A DNA stretch of 60,000 bases from Zygnema cylindricum (GCA_037447655.1 JBBHKE010002568.1:320711-380710); one strand, 5' to 3'; positions 33,951-46,000 are shown, counted from the stretch's first letter. Notes: a model not told the origin generated them from the letters alone. Program-made: numbers and translations.

Positions 33951-34424
33951 ATGAGAGAGGGTGAGGAAAGTTCAGAAAGTAGGATAATTATCATGTATAG
34001 AAATATGAGTTCGGAAGATGTAGATTTTATGAGGAACTTAGTGGGGACTCTTTATTTAAAGATGAATTTCGGGGGTAATGGTTTTGACATCACTAATAGG
34101 AGTGATGTCATCTATGAAGGTGTACCCGTAAAAGGGTTAACATCTGGGTGTGTGTTGCAGATTAGAGATGGGGCTGGCTGGTTAAATTGCAAGAGGGAAA
34201 TCGCATTTATGTGTGGATGGAAAAGAGATGAGGTGGATAATATCTTTGCTCAGATTTATGAAAGTGGGATGCTAAATAGATTGTATGATCACCAAGATGG
34301 AATGTTTACTTCAGCTCATTTAATGGACCTTTTTAAACATAAGGGTGTTGTCTTAAAGTTTTATGAAAGGAAAAAGAAAAGAAAAAAAAGGGGGGGAAGG
34401 GAATGTTTGTTTATTTGTTTGTAA
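33951..34424 (+). CDS. Unknown 157-aa ORF at the 3' end of element B
   Basis: This ATG frame begins 13 bp after the gag stop, in a different frame, and runs to just before the polypurine tract. It contains SEDVDFMRNLVGTLYLKMNF, a central GCVLQIRDGAGWLNCKREI segment, EVDNIFAQIYESGMLNRLYD and LMDLFKHKGVVLKFYERKKK, ending in a very basic tail. I do not recognise a gag, protease, integrase, RT or RNase H motif. It has no internal stop although the rest of the element is broken. It could be a captured host segment, an element-specific accessory ORF, or a diverged chance frame. Confidence 0.4.
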   Translation: MREGEESSESRIIIMYRNMSSEDVDFMRNLVGTLYLKMNFGGNGFDITNRSDVIYEGVPVKGLTSGCVLQIRDGAGWLNCKREIAFMCGWKRDEVDNIFAQIYESGMLNRLYDHQDGMFTSAHLMDLFKHKGVVLKFYERKKKRKKRGGRECLFICL

Positions 34425-34445
34425 GAATTGAAAGGAAGTAAACTA

Positions 34446-34459
34446 AAAAATAAGGGGAG
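34446..34459 (+). promoter_or_regulatory. Polypurine tract of copia B
   Basis: AAAAATAAGGGGAG directly precedes TGTTGATATTT, the start of the 3' LTR. This is the expected second-strand priming site. Confidence 0.7.
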
Positions 34460-34815
34460 TGTTGATATTTGAGTATTTTCTAGGTCTTTATTAGGATAGA
34501 AAAAGAGTAGAGACAGTTTGCCTCTGACTCCTTTCTCGAAGCCCCCACACTTGTTGTAGTCACTAAAGGCTAGAAAGGGAGCTAGAGCCATGGTTGCCTA
34601 AGGTCTCTAGAGAGACAGGTGTAGATAAATGGTAGGTCTACTAAAATGGATATTGACGGACCCAGGATTTGATCGTGGTACCTACAGTCCGTCAATATTC
34701 CGATAGCCGGTAGCTTTGTCAGTTTGGTATAGGGCTAGTACTACCACATATGGGGTTTGATAAGTATTTAAATAGTTACACGTAAACAAGTTTATTTAAC
34801 GGGAAATATAAACGT

Positions 34816-35815
34816 AATTCAGTATGAAACGTTGATTCGAATCGTGCCGACAGACGCGATTCGTGCGAGACCACAAGTGACAAAGCTCGCCGTACACACT
34901 CAGGTGCTTCTTATCGCAAAACAACAATCGGCTGGACTTATTTGAACCATGCTGACTAAGCATCAATTTGAAATGGGACCACAGCTAATGATTTGGACGC
35001 GTGTGGTCTATCGCAAAGATCTATTTTACATCTTACGACGATCCGTGAATTCAGAATTGACTAGTACGGACGCTTACAGTAATTTGGACGGATTCGCCAA
35101 TTGCTCACTAAGCAAGTGGCACAATGTATGTACGGCCACTATCTGTTATATCTGAAACAGCATTAAATTGTATGTAATGAATTAGTTTTTAGTGTTACAT
35201 TATTTAAATAGGATAAAGTTACAATTAGGATTTTTGGGCGTACTTCCGGTACAGTAGACGTACCGTTAACTTACAGTGACTTAATTTGGGTACAGTACTT
35301 AGCTATACGTGTAGTACCTTGATTAGTGCAAGGCTCAATAGATAGCTATGTGAGTATAAAACGTAGGACTTAGTTTAATTTCAGCATCAGCTGAGCTTAT
35401 CAAATAAATGGCAAACTGTTTTTCTGCATCTTTGACCTATCAGTGTGATCACTCTGATTGATATCTTAATATGAAACTTTGTGTGAATGTTCTATAATAT
35501 AGTAACTATATGGTTGTGTTGTTTGATTCTGTTGTGCTGTTTCTGTAGAATTCTATGAGAGGTTTACTTGGTTAGTTTGATAAGCTATCAGCTGTTTTTG
35601 GGAAACTCTGTAGCTCATATCTTTTGGATTCATTTGTGGATCAGGCTCTAACTTTGAGAGGTTATAGTGTCGAGTACATACTACATACTGGTGCCGTTTG
35701 AGGTGTTTTTGTATATTTTGGAGTAATCTGTGTTGTCTGAAACAGAGTTGTTTTAGGGTAGTTTGTGGGTGTCTTCCTTGAGTAATCCATGGCTGAAACA
35801 GGCTAAGGACAACAA
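34816..35815. other. Unassigned block between element B and element A2
   Basis: This 1 kb has no match to the LTR that precedes it or to the copia body that follows. The block ACTGGTGCCGTTTGAGGTGTT near 35,690-35,710 resembles an LTR-end plus primer site of some gypsy elements, so it could be part of another LTR, but no partner was found. No coding frame is recognised. Confidence 0.35.
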
Positions 35816-36092
35816 CTACATGGCGGAGTGCACTAAGTTAACCGAGCACATTTAAAGGAGCGTCAGACCGGTAGACCCCCGAAAGGAAAGAAAAAATCCC
35901 TTGTGACATTGGTTCATGAGGCGGAATCCGAGGACGAGGATGATTAGCTCCTATTGGATGAGGAGTTGGAAGCGAAAAACGAGGTCGAAATTCGACGAAA
36001 GCAGAAATATGATTTCGGTGGATTGAAAGGTGATGCAGGCTGGATTGTAGATTCAAGTGCCTCCATGCACATGAATCTGTAAGGATAAACAC

Positions 36093-36900
36093 TTGTTCAC
36101 TAAGATAAGAAAGATTCCCACCTTAGAGATAAAGTACAGGGATGGGAATGTAGTCACTCCTACCTTTGTAAGATCGGTATATCAGAAAGTGTTAATAGAA
36201 GGAAAGACATTCATAGTTACATTCTTCGGTGTATTGTTTATTTCGGAAATGAACAAAAACCTCATCTCTACGTCAGTATTAGATGATAAAGGTTTTGATA
36301 TCAGCAGTAGGCAAGGAGTCTTTACTACTAGTTTTGAGAAGGAAGCTTATTTCACTGCTAAAAAAGGTAACCAAGGGATGTTTGGGCCGATTTTAAGCAA
36401 TGAAAAGAAGAAACTTTATTATGTCCGTGTTCATGATATAATGTTGTGGCATAAAAGGCTTGGGCATGTGAATCTAGATAAGTTAAGTTAGATGAAAAAG
36501 ATGGGAGTAGTGTAAGGGATTCAGTTCAGTGAGAGTGAGAATCTAAGTGATTGTAGTGGATTTGCTCAAGGTAAAGCACACAGGTTACGCTTCCCAAAAA
36601 CTGCCAGCTATATGGGAGAAAAGATTCTAGATTTAGTACACACACATATTTGGGGGCCAGCCAGAGTGCCCTCTCTTGGGGGGAAGAGATTTATGATGAC
36701 TATCACCGATGATTGGTCTCGGTATTCCAGGGTGTATTTTTTGAAAAATAAGTCAAAGGCTCAAAAATGTTTTAGAGGAAACACCATGAAACCCCAATTA
36801 ATAGAGTAATGAGTGACAATGGTGGAGAGTATACCTCTAACCAGAGCATAATGGTGTAGCTGAAAAATTAAATAGAACACTGAGTGATAGTGCTAGGAGC
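36093..36900 (+). pseudogene. copia A2 pre-integrase and integrase pseudogene
   Basis: KNLISTSVLDDKGFD and LWHKRLGHVNLDKL give the pre-integrase domain, followed by the integrase core. The first catalytic Asp position (H-T-D in active elements) is His (HTHIWGP). About 85 bp are missing between SDNGGEYTS and EHNGVAE, removing the usual spacer between the second Asp and the Glu and shifting the frame. Confidence 0.75.
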
Positions 36901-37549
36901 ATGATGTCAGAAAAGAAGATAGGAAAGAAGTTTTGGGCCGAAGCAATGAACTGTGCAAATTATCTCAAAAATTAGAGTTTTTACTTCGGCAGTAAAAGGC
37001 CAAACACCTTATGAGAGATGGACAGGCCGAAAACTAGATATTTCACACTTAAAGGTTTTCGGTAGTCAAGTGTTTAGTTTAGACACAGATCGCTCAAACT
37101 GGAAATTAGATCCAAAAGGAAACCATGATATCTTCTATGATTTGATGAAGATGTTAAAGGATATAGAGTGTATAATCTCAAGAGAGAAGATATAATCTTA
37201 GTGAAGCATTTAGTGGTTATGGGTGAAGGGAAATCTATAGATCCGTTTAAACATACAAAGACGGTCAAAAGCAAATTTGAGCCAGAAAATTCTGATGACT
37301 TTGAGCTTCTTAACTATCCAAGATTTTAAGAAGATGATGATGTTGCAGGTACAGATCAGATCGAGAAGGGCCCAAATGTGGAACCCCTAGTATCAACTCC
37401 ATCCGAAACGGAAGACGTGGTGGAAAGAAACTGTTTGGAAGAATCCAAGGGAGCCATCTATTTCGGCAACCGATTTTGAAGGAGGAAAAAAAAGCAACAA
37501 AAGACTGCAAGAGAGACAAGTTAACAATAATGTAACCAAACTGTCTCAC

Positions 37550-38340
37550 CCCGATGAACCTCAAACTTATAATGAGGCAATGACTTGTTCGAGAGAAACC
37601 GGTGGAAGACAGCCATTAATGAGGAGATGGCCTCAATTATGGCGGCCGATATATAGGAATTGGTGGATTTTCCTCCTGACAAGAAGCTAATTGGGTGTAA
37701 GTGGGTATTTAAGCTGAAACTCAACTTGGATAACACCATTGGGCGCTATAAGGCTCGGTTAGTGGCGAAAGGATTTACCCAAAAAAAAGGAATTTACTAC
37801 GAGTGACATTTGCCCTGGTCGTTAAGTTTCCCTCCGTCCGGATACTTCTCCGTATGGCGGCAACATAAGACATGGAAGTATATCAAATGGACATCAAGAC
37901 GGCCTCCCTACATGGAGAGTTGGAAGAGGAGATTTTTATGTGACAGCCTAAAGGATTTATGGAGCAAGGGGAGGAGAGCAAGGTATGCCGATTAATCAAA
38001 TCTTTCTATGGGCTGAAACAGGCGCCCCGACAATTGAATAATAAGCTCGATGAGTTTCTTACAGGTTTGGGATATATTCGGATCAGCTTAGCTCACTCGA
38101 TTTTATTTGTTTGAAGATAAAGAAGGAATTATTTTTATTGTAATTTATGTTGATGATTTGCTTGTTTAAACAAATCTATGGATAAAATTAATTAGTTGAA
38201 AAATGTTCTAAAAGGAAGATTTGAGATGAATGATATGGGAGAAGTAAGGTATATTTTGGGAATTCACGTAGAGAGAGACAAAGATAGAAAGATAATAAGA
38301 TTAACTCAAAAAAAGCCATTGGAAACATGTTAGACAGATT
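37550..38340 (+). pseudogene. copia A2 reverse transcriptase pseudogene
   Basis: HPDEPQTYNEAM, LIGCKWVFKLKLN and ARLVAKGFTQ mark the RT N-terminal half. The catalytic YVDDLLV is intact at about 38,147-38,167. MGEVRYILGIHVERDKD follows near 38,240. Stops lie at several codons (for example 37,652 and 37,804), so the domain is not translated in one piece. Confidence 0.78.
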
Positions 38341-38344
38341 CTAA

Positions 38345-39042
38345 GTGGACAAGGCTAATAGTTGTACCACTCCAATGGAACTAAAGAAGGGAAGCGATGG
38401 GAGTGTGGAAGAGGGAGTTATAATCTTGGATGATGAGTTAGGCTCTGAAGAGAAAAGATCTATGCAGACGATTCCTTATATGCAAGTAGTGGGCAGCCTA
38501 ATATATTTCATAAATTGTACCCTGTCGAACATTGCCGCTGCTGTAGATGTACTAACTACGAGTTTGAATGCTCCCACTAAAAAGGATTGGGAGGCAGCTA
38601 AGAGAGTCTTTAGATATCTCATAGGGATTAGAGATCTATGGTTGCATTTGGGTAAAAACAATACCAAAATCACCAAGCAACAAAAGGTAATTGCTCAGTC
38701 CACCATGGAGGCCGAGTACACGGCTTCTTGCCTTCTGTAAACGATTTAATGTGGGTCAAGTCTTTTCTTGGTGAGCTTGGTCATCTTAAGAGTGGTGTCC
38801 AAAAGGTGTTTTGTGATAATCAGGCAGCCATTGCCATTTCTGCCAATCCTAAATATCACTTTAAAGCCAAACACATGGACATTAGGCTTAGCTTTGTTAG
38901 GGAGAAAGTAGAAAACAAGATAATATGTTTGGAGTATAAGCTAGACAGTGAAATGGTAGCAGATATGATGACCAAACCTGTGCCTTCCCCTAAACTATTT
39001 TTTTGCAGGGAGAAGTGTGGTCCTAAATTAAAGAGTGACTAG
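38345..39042 (+). pseudogene. copia A2 RNase H region
   Basis: YMQVVGSLIYF, then WEAAKRVFRYL, STMEAEYTA, CDNQAAIAISANP, FKAKHMDIRLSF and ADMMTKPV give the RNase H core and C-terminus. The segment that normally contains the D-A-D-W-A motif and the first catalytic Asp is deleted between LWLHLG and KQQKVIAQSTMEAEY. Two frames are used, changing near 38,730. It ends 13 bp before the 3' LTR. Confidence 0.78.
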
Positions 39043-39055
39043 AAAATAAAGCGAG

Positions 39056-40053
39056 TGTAGAAATTAAAGGTTCATTTAGTATTTTCTAGGTTTTGTAAAA
39101 GATAAAATGCAGAAAAGAAGCAGAGGCAGTCTGCCTCTAACTCCTCTTTTCAACTCCCACCCTTGTCGCAGTCACTGAAGGTTGAAGAATGAGATAGAGC
39201 CCTGGCTGCCTGTGCTGTCCAGAGATTGACAGCCAGTTGTTTTTAGTAGGTTTACTAAAAATATACTTGACGGACCCAGGATTAAATCTTGGTCCTGTCG
39301 TCCGTCAAGTTAGCCGATAGCTATTAGCTTTATCTTACAAGTCTAGGATCGGTGCTGAGATATATAGGGTTTGGCAAATATTTAAATAGTTAGACATACG
39401 TCATACCTAGATTTAGTTTTGTAAAGTACAGAGTACGATACGGTTCCAAAATGGATACCGCGCATTTTGTTTCGACAACGATACAAATATCGCGCAAGTA
39501 TTTATGACTGCTACGGTTGTAACCCGGTTTCGATGGGACGGCCGCGAAAGATGTCAAGATCGGGGAATAGGATTTAGGCGGTTTGCGGTCACGGCCACAT
39601 CGACTGACATGTGGCACAACCACATTGGATTGGGGCATCTCCGGGAATAACAAGAACGAGTCCACATATGACATGTGTGACTTTTTGGCAATGTTGTACA
39701 ATGTATGTACAGAAAGTTCACCGGCACCTGTACCTTTGTGTACGACACAGTATTGTGAGTGGTGCCGTACGTCAATAGATAAAGTTTTAGAGAGAGATAA
39801 GACTTATAAAAAATAGGTAGATAGGACCCTCTCTCCGAGAGAGCTTTTGTATAAAATGTCATCTTTGACCCACCATAACTTACTGCTCAAGGCAACAAAT
39901 TCATAGATTATTTTTGCTATCGACTCAGGGGAGTCTTGCCTTCACATGGGTGAAGGTGGTCAAAGTTTTTGTCTGCGAGGGTGGCAGTTATTCTTGTTGA
40001 AACACAAAGGGGCCAAAGTCTACTTTGAGGACCTATGGAGGTCTCAGAGTTAC
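39056..40053 (+). repeat. copia A2 3' LTR
   Basis: It begins TGTAGAAATTAAAGG after the purine-rich AGAAAATAAAGCGAG and ends near GGTCTCAGAGTTAC. It is closely similar to the A1 LTR but with several indels, so they are not a recent pair. Confidence 0.83.
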
Positions 40054-42052
40054 CTGGAGGAGGGCAAAGCTTCCAACCATAAACCTAAACATAAATCGAT
40101 CAAACGTTAAATAAAAAGTTTTAATTGGTGTGGCTTGCAACCAATCACCTACCATTAACTTGTAATCTAAAGGTAAGCGATCAAGAGATTAAAAATAGGG
40201 TAACGCCTCTAAGAGATTGTGTAATTCAACGACTACTGATTGTGTAATTCAACGACAACTAATTGCTTTGCTGTGATTTGTTGCATATAAAAGTTAACAA
40301 TAAAAACTGGGGAAAGTTGAACTTGGTTCCGGGTGTTAATACGCAATAGTGCACGTGCCGTTAAAAGAGGCTCGTGGAAAAAAACAAGTTGTTTATAATC
40401 TCATTTAATTCAACATTTTCATTTTGCAAAAAGTTAGTAGTGTTTTTCACTTAAAGGTTTATATCTCTTACATTCAATGATTGTCAACAAATTATCGTTT
40501 CACCATGTTTTATTTTGTTTTTTTTTTAGTTTCTTTAAACGTCTTATTTTGATTTATGTTGTGATGGTTTAACCAACGTGTTTTTTACAACAAAACCTCG
40601 TCTTAATATATTTTCGAGCGTTGAAACACCATGTAAACCTTTAAGGGTAATCCACATAAAAGACAAAGTTTCATCACCGAGTTACGGTTGCACGTTTTAG
40701 TTGATTGTCAATCTGCCGTAAAATTTAATCGGAGAGTAATGATCACCAAACTCACAATGCATGTTGGATGTACTATACATCATTTTACTCACTCTTTCAT
40801 TTCACAAAGTCCATGTTGATTGTACAGACCTCGCGTTCAACAATGAGTAACTTTACATTTTCACAAATTCGTGTTGTGTATACGATTACGCCCTCAAATC
40901 GGTCATTGGGTTATAAACATTTATTCAAAGATGGGACAAAAAATTGGGTGTTATCAACTCAACTTTTGATTTGCGCAATCATAATAAGAGTAGATGGTCG
41001 CCACTCACCATGAACTTACGTAGTTGAAAATCATTACATTGAGACAACGTTGTATTTTGAGTAGAAAAATCTCTTAACCCATTTTTCTTTCTATGTGGAC
41101 AAATTTAAAAGCTATTTGCATAAATTTTTGTTTCACCCTTTGTTTTTTACATTATATCCATAACACGGGTGAATTTACTTGACGCAAAAACTCAAACCCT
41201 TTCAATGCATTGTGACCTTTCCTTTTATGGAAAGATATCAAATTTCCTTCTCATCGGTCCAAAGTCGTTCACCAACACTTAAAATTTTTATTTCTATATA
41301 TTTTACCATTACAATCACTACTTTTTTGAGCTGAACAAACACATTGAACAAATCACTACTTTAAATGATGCCTTAAATTGACTGATGAAACGCAAGTTTG
41401 TGGTAAATGTGATCGATGGATCATCACAAATGGCTATAAATTATTTAGTTTATTACAACAAAGTTTCACCGATCGAGTTAGTTCAAACTATTTTTCTACA
41501 ATACAAGCGTTTTGTACAATCATTATAAGAAACAAAGGTAAGCGCATCTTGATACATCCATGTGCAAAACGTAGTGTTTCATTCCAACTTAGCTAATCAC
41601 ATAAAGGTCAAACGATGGTTGCAGTAAGGGATGATGAGAGAACTCAAAATTATTTGAAGTCATCTTTCTTCTATAATGGGATTATACTTTTCCTATAGTT
41701 TGGATTTTTTTACCACTCTTTGCGATTTCAATGTTGTACGTGTTGTACGATTGTACAATAGTTCAAATTGGTATATTTTGATCTATGGTGTTGTGACCTT
41801 TCTATCATTTGCTATTCTAATATATCCATGTAACCGACCTTGGTGTTTATGTTTCGATGTAATCAATTATATGTTTGTCAAAAAGTTAGGACGCATGTTG
41901 GCACCACATAGTTCATAATCGTATGATGCTATCAGGTTTGTTATGATGTCATCGTACTTTTCCCGTAGTTCAGACTCTCATACAACTTCATGTTATTGCT
42001 ATAGTATTGTACGGTTTTTGTAGTTCGTACATTTTTTATATATGCCTTGCAA
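40054..42052. other. AT-rich intergenic, no recognised gene
   Basis: Only short frames without domains were seen. No repeat ends were recognised until the 460-bp hAT-type MITE at 42,053. Confidence 0.5.
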
Positions 42053-42512
42053 TAGAGGTCGCAAACGGTTAACCGAAATTGTAACCGACCGTTAACCGAC
42101 TGCCCGCGTCAGATTCGGAACGGACTCGGGTGCCAAATTTGGGGGGCTGGGCGGATTCGGGTAGTTGTTTCATAGAAAAAAAAATCGGTTACGGTCGAGT
42201 AAGCAAAAAACGAAAAAAAATGAAAGTTTTGTACTGTCCATACTATCCAACATTATTGTACTTTGTAATATTGGTATCGTGGAAGGTATAAGGGAGATGT
42301 ACCATTAATTTTGTACTTATTCTGGTACAGGCGGGTACGGGTAGTCGGAAAAAATCGAGTTTCGGTTAACTTTTATTTTCGTAAACGTGTTTCGGGTAAC
42401 GGTTAACAATTTTTGAGCGTGACATAACCCGGTCGGGCGTTGGTTACTCAGATTTTGAAAAAAAAAAAGGGTCGGTTTCGGTTATCTAAAATTTTGACCT
42501 TTGCGACCTCTG
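42053..42512. mobile_element. 460-bp hAT-type MITE
   Basis: The ends are TAGAGGTCGCAAACGG and (complement of the right end) CAGAGGTCGCAAAGG. The flanks CCTTGCAA (42,045-42,052) and CCTTGCAG (42,513-42,520) match at 7 of 8 positions, fitting an aged hAT target duplication. Subterminal GGTTAACCG/CGGTTAAC motifs repeat near both ends. It lies about 0.5 kb upstream of the HAD gene. Confidence 0.72.
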
Positions 42513-42716
42513 CCTTGCAGTCAGTCTTGCACTGCGATAGTATCGGTCATATCAACTTTCGAAATTGTGAATATTGCGATATACTTTCGAGGCTTCTGCT
42601 TACTGCAGTATTTTAGCCTCCAGCTTACGTGCCTTCTCACCTTTCCCCGATCCTTCATCTAATGGCCGCGTTTTCTGGAAGTTAAATATATTTCCGAAAG
42701 TGTATTCGTACAAGTA

Positions 42717-42926
42717 CACGGTGTATCGCTATTAGCGTGTAATATCCGCCACTTAAATCAACTCCTCCGCGTGCACACTTGTCAATAGCTGATCCGACGG
42801 CTAATATTGAAAGAAAAGTTTTGCACCTTCCGATTGGCGATCTAAAATTATAGGACACGTGTGCACTTAGAAAATATGTTATAAGTGGCAGAAAAAACAT
42901 GAGCACTTAACAGCGATACACGAGTG
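42717..42926. mobile_element. TA-flanked MITE, type M1 (uninterrupted copy)
   Basis: It begins CACGGTGTATCGCTATTAGCG and ends AACAGCGATACACGAGTG between TA dinucleotides, 210 bp. The interior long inverted repeat (CCACTTAA...TTATAAGTGG, GTGCACACTTG...ACACGTGTGCAC) is complete. Its right end is 126 bp upstream of the first ATG of the proposed HAD leader exon, so it may overlap the promoter. Confidence 0.78.
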
Positions 42927-43051
42927 TACCTGACAGAGTGACAGGAGAGCTGCAAGATAATCCGATTTGCAAACTTACATCCTTTGATTCTTTTCCAATA
43001 CGGTGCCTGCCTCTCTCTTGGCTTCTCTCTCCCTTTCTCATCTAGGATATC

Positions 43052-46000
43052 ATGATGTATTCTGCTCTTCTTCCTCTGACTTCCTCTCCTTCTTTCCTCT
43101 CTCTTCATCCATCTCTCCTATATTGCTCTGTCTCTTTCTCTCGTCCTTCGGCTCGTTTAAGCAATAGAGTTGGAGCCACATTTTCTCAGTTTTCCTGCAG
43201 CTGGTCGAGCTCGGAATCTATTTTTTTGCAGAAAAATTATCTTTTAAAAGCCAGCAATAAATTGAGGAAGAATCTTGAATGTAAGTTTGACTTTAAGAAG
43301 CTCCACAGGCCATCGCTATGAGAGTTAGTGAATTATTATTTGTTAACGTTAACACTTTGTAAGAATTTATGTTTTTCCACGTGGCTCGGTATGAGCCACT
43401 TAGCTCAATAACGAATTAGTGTTTTGTTGTAAATACTAATTTGTGATTTTTGCTTAAATAGAAAATATACTCACTCGACTTTGAGTGATCAACTCTAGTA
43501 GCGGTGGGCAGTGTACAGTACTCTGCCCATCGTTATTAGCGTTAGGATTTATTAGTGTTGATGCGAAATTATAATATATAATACTTATTATACTAAATTA
43601 GTGCAAGGAGACGTGGCAAATTGTAGGCCACTCTCACAAATAGTGTGGTTAACACCACTACATGATTTTCGACCAGAAAAAGTCGCGACCGAATTAGTGT
43701 TATTGACTCTAATAGCGATAGGAGTGTAGTGTATGAAATGTTTTTCTTTCCGATTTTTTTCCATCGGTTGTCGTGAACGATTGGATGAACCATTTATTTT
43801 ATTTTATTTTATTTTATTTTATTTTCTGACTTAATGAAAAATTGTGGTTTCTTCCTTGTTGAAAGAGTTTGTTAAGCAATACTTTGGAATTGGTAACGAC
43901 ATAATGCACACGTTTTCATCAAGGAAATTAACGTTTTAACAATGAATGTTACGTTTTTCTGAAATAAATTGACATTGTAAATAATAGAAGGTTACATTTT
44001 AATATATAAAAATAAAATCTAACAATAGGATGCTATTCTTTTTCTATCCAAGTTTTTTGAATTTCATTCGCTGGTGTTTTGCGAGAAAGGTCACAATTCA
44101 TAAAACATGAATGGAAATAGAGTTCCTTATCATTGCGTATGATTGATATGCGTCACCGATGTTTTTTTTTTTTCCTTCTTTGGTTCTTTATTTTGGGAAC
44201 TCATGAATGTACATGGGAGCATTGCCGTACTTTTGTGTACTTGCGTTAGTTTCCTTCTTTGGTAACTTGAAATTTGATGAAAGACTTTGTTGTTCGACTC
44301 TTATTGTTCATGTTGATGCACACCTCCTTTCTGTATCTTTTTTAATTTTATGTAATTTTGAACACCTTTGCTGTATACTCAACAAAAGGATGTCACTATC
44401 CGCTGAAATGTATTTGAATTTGACCATACAATTTTGGAAAGATTTTGCACTGATAAAAATTTAGTCCTAGATTTCTCACTGAAGGATATTGTAATTGGAG
44501 GCAGATAGGCAACAAAATCATTTGAACAATATGGAGACTACGGCAATTCTGTCTTCAAGTGGGAGCTCACTTGATACTTCTTCGAGGCAACTAGAAGGAC
44601 TTAAAAGTCTTGCAGAGTCCGGCCAGTATGACGTAAGTTCCTTTGTTATCTAAAAACATACATATATAGAAAAAAAGAAAAGCGGACAGCATGCAAATAA
44701 TTGTCTTTTATCTTTTTTCGCAAGCGTATGAGCTGAACGGAATCTACCTGGATTTGAATAGGTATGTTTCCTTCATTTATTTCTTCTTAGCTATCTTGTG
44801 CAGTTGATTCAGTAATGTTTTGTAAAGTAACGTTTTTGAGAAAGATAATATCATGTTTGCCCTTGGACCTGAATGGGACATAGTCAGGGAGCTACATTAC
44901 TGTTTCCTACTTTTTTAATGTCTTGTTTTGATGAATGTTGTTCTTGTATTCCCTGAAAAGAAACCTCGAAAGGAACACAATCTGACTGTTTGATCGGTGT
45001 TTACGAAAGATAGTTGTTGTAAATGTCTTTTTCAGGTTCCCTGGAAAGAGATCCTCTGTAGCAATTTGGCATTTAATTCTTGCAGTGAGTTAGTGTACCG
45101 TGTATCTCTGCAAGCATTCTTGTTTTTCTTAGAGTTAGAAACTCATCATATTCCATGCACAATTGTTCGGTTATTGATCTGACGGTTGCGATTGGAAGGC
45201 AAGATTCTTACCTTCCGATTCGCGATCTCCAAATGAAAATTGGACATGTGTGCACAAAGAAAAGCTGATTTAAGCGGGCTCTAAAAACATTCACGCTAAT
45301 AATGATACATGATGTACTTAGCAGATGCAATATCCTGTTGTTGGCGACTTTTGGCCTACAATTTTTTTTTGTTGTTTCTAAGAAAGGTTATTTATAACTT
45401 TCAAATCTCTTCTCGTTAACAGGCTTGGCTTCTGGATCAGTTTGGAGTCCTTCACGATGGAAAGAAGGCCTACCCAGGAGCCGTGGAGACTCGTGAGCTC
45501 CGACTCTCCTCTCGCCTGAAGAGAAAAACATGTCTCTATGGGGCAGTGTAGTTCTGGAAGAGTCGCTTCTTATCCATTATATTGAACAGCTGAAGAGAGC
45601 GAGAAGTAAATGGCATGACTATTTGGGAACACTGTGATGTGACAGCTGTGGTCTGCAGTGCAGAAATTGGCAAAGACAGGGGCAAAGCTCGTCCTCATCA
45701 GCAATTCGTCTAGGAGATCGGATGTGACACGTGACAAGCTTCCCAGTTTAGGATTTGATCCTTCACTTTTTTCTGGGATTGTGACTAGTGGCGAGCTCAC
45801 ACACCAGTACCTTCAAAGGTAGTGAATGGTTTTTACCAAGTCTTATTGTTCACAGCTCTTTGCAGTGAGTGCAAATAAGGCTACTAAATGAATGGATGTT
45901 GTTTGGATAAATCAAGTGGGTTTTCTATGCTACACCACCCATGTTTATTAGAGTAAATCACTCTAATTCGAGCGAGTTAATTTTTGACCCAAAATCATAA

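Larger units (their letters stand above)
30332..34815 (+). mobile_element. Ty1/copia-related element B, gag-only, with an inserted solo LTR
   Basis: The 5' LTR starts at 30,332 (TGTTGATATTTGAGTATTTT), 17 bp beyond the hAT right end. The 3' LTR starts at 34,460 with the same sequence, directly after the polypurine tract AAAAATAAGGGGAG. The interior encodes gag (31,492-32,382 and 33,424-33,937, split by an inverted solo LTR) and then a 157-codon frame of unknown function. Integrase and reverse transcriptase are absent. The gag ORF ends with GEEKYLLGIKIESD, which resembles the copia RT segment GEVRYILGIHVERD of A2 (38,240-38,280). This suggests the interior arose by a large pol deletion. The 3' LTR loses similarity after about 34,815. 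Confidence 0.72.
35816..40053 (+). mobile_element. Ty1/copia element A2, 3' portion with LTR
   Basis: It begins inside the zinc knuckle (YMAEC in A1 is recognisable here as nucleotide sequence) and repeats the protease and pre-integrase regions of A1. Integrase follows (HTHIWGP at 36,640, DDWSRYSRVYF at 36,705, SDNGGEYT at 36,812, EHNGVAEKLNRTL at 36,846). Reverse transcriptase comes next (WVFKLKLN and KARLVAKGFTQKKG at 37,705-37,790, YVDDLLV at 38,147) and then RNase H (38,345-39,042). The LTR is at 39,056-40,053. Stops and frameshifts occur throughout. The overlap with A1 shows these are two separate copies, not halves of one element. Confidence 0.83.

Noticed and set aside
26370-40053. One single copia element interrupted by other insertions
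   Set aside because: The A2 part repeats the protease, pre-integrase and integrase regions already present in A1, so they are two truncated copies.
44726-44762. A short extra exon of the HAD gene between 44,632 and 45,423
   Set aside because: It has flanking AG and GT, but joining 44,632 directly to 45,423 keeps phase and reproduces the family sequence without a gap.
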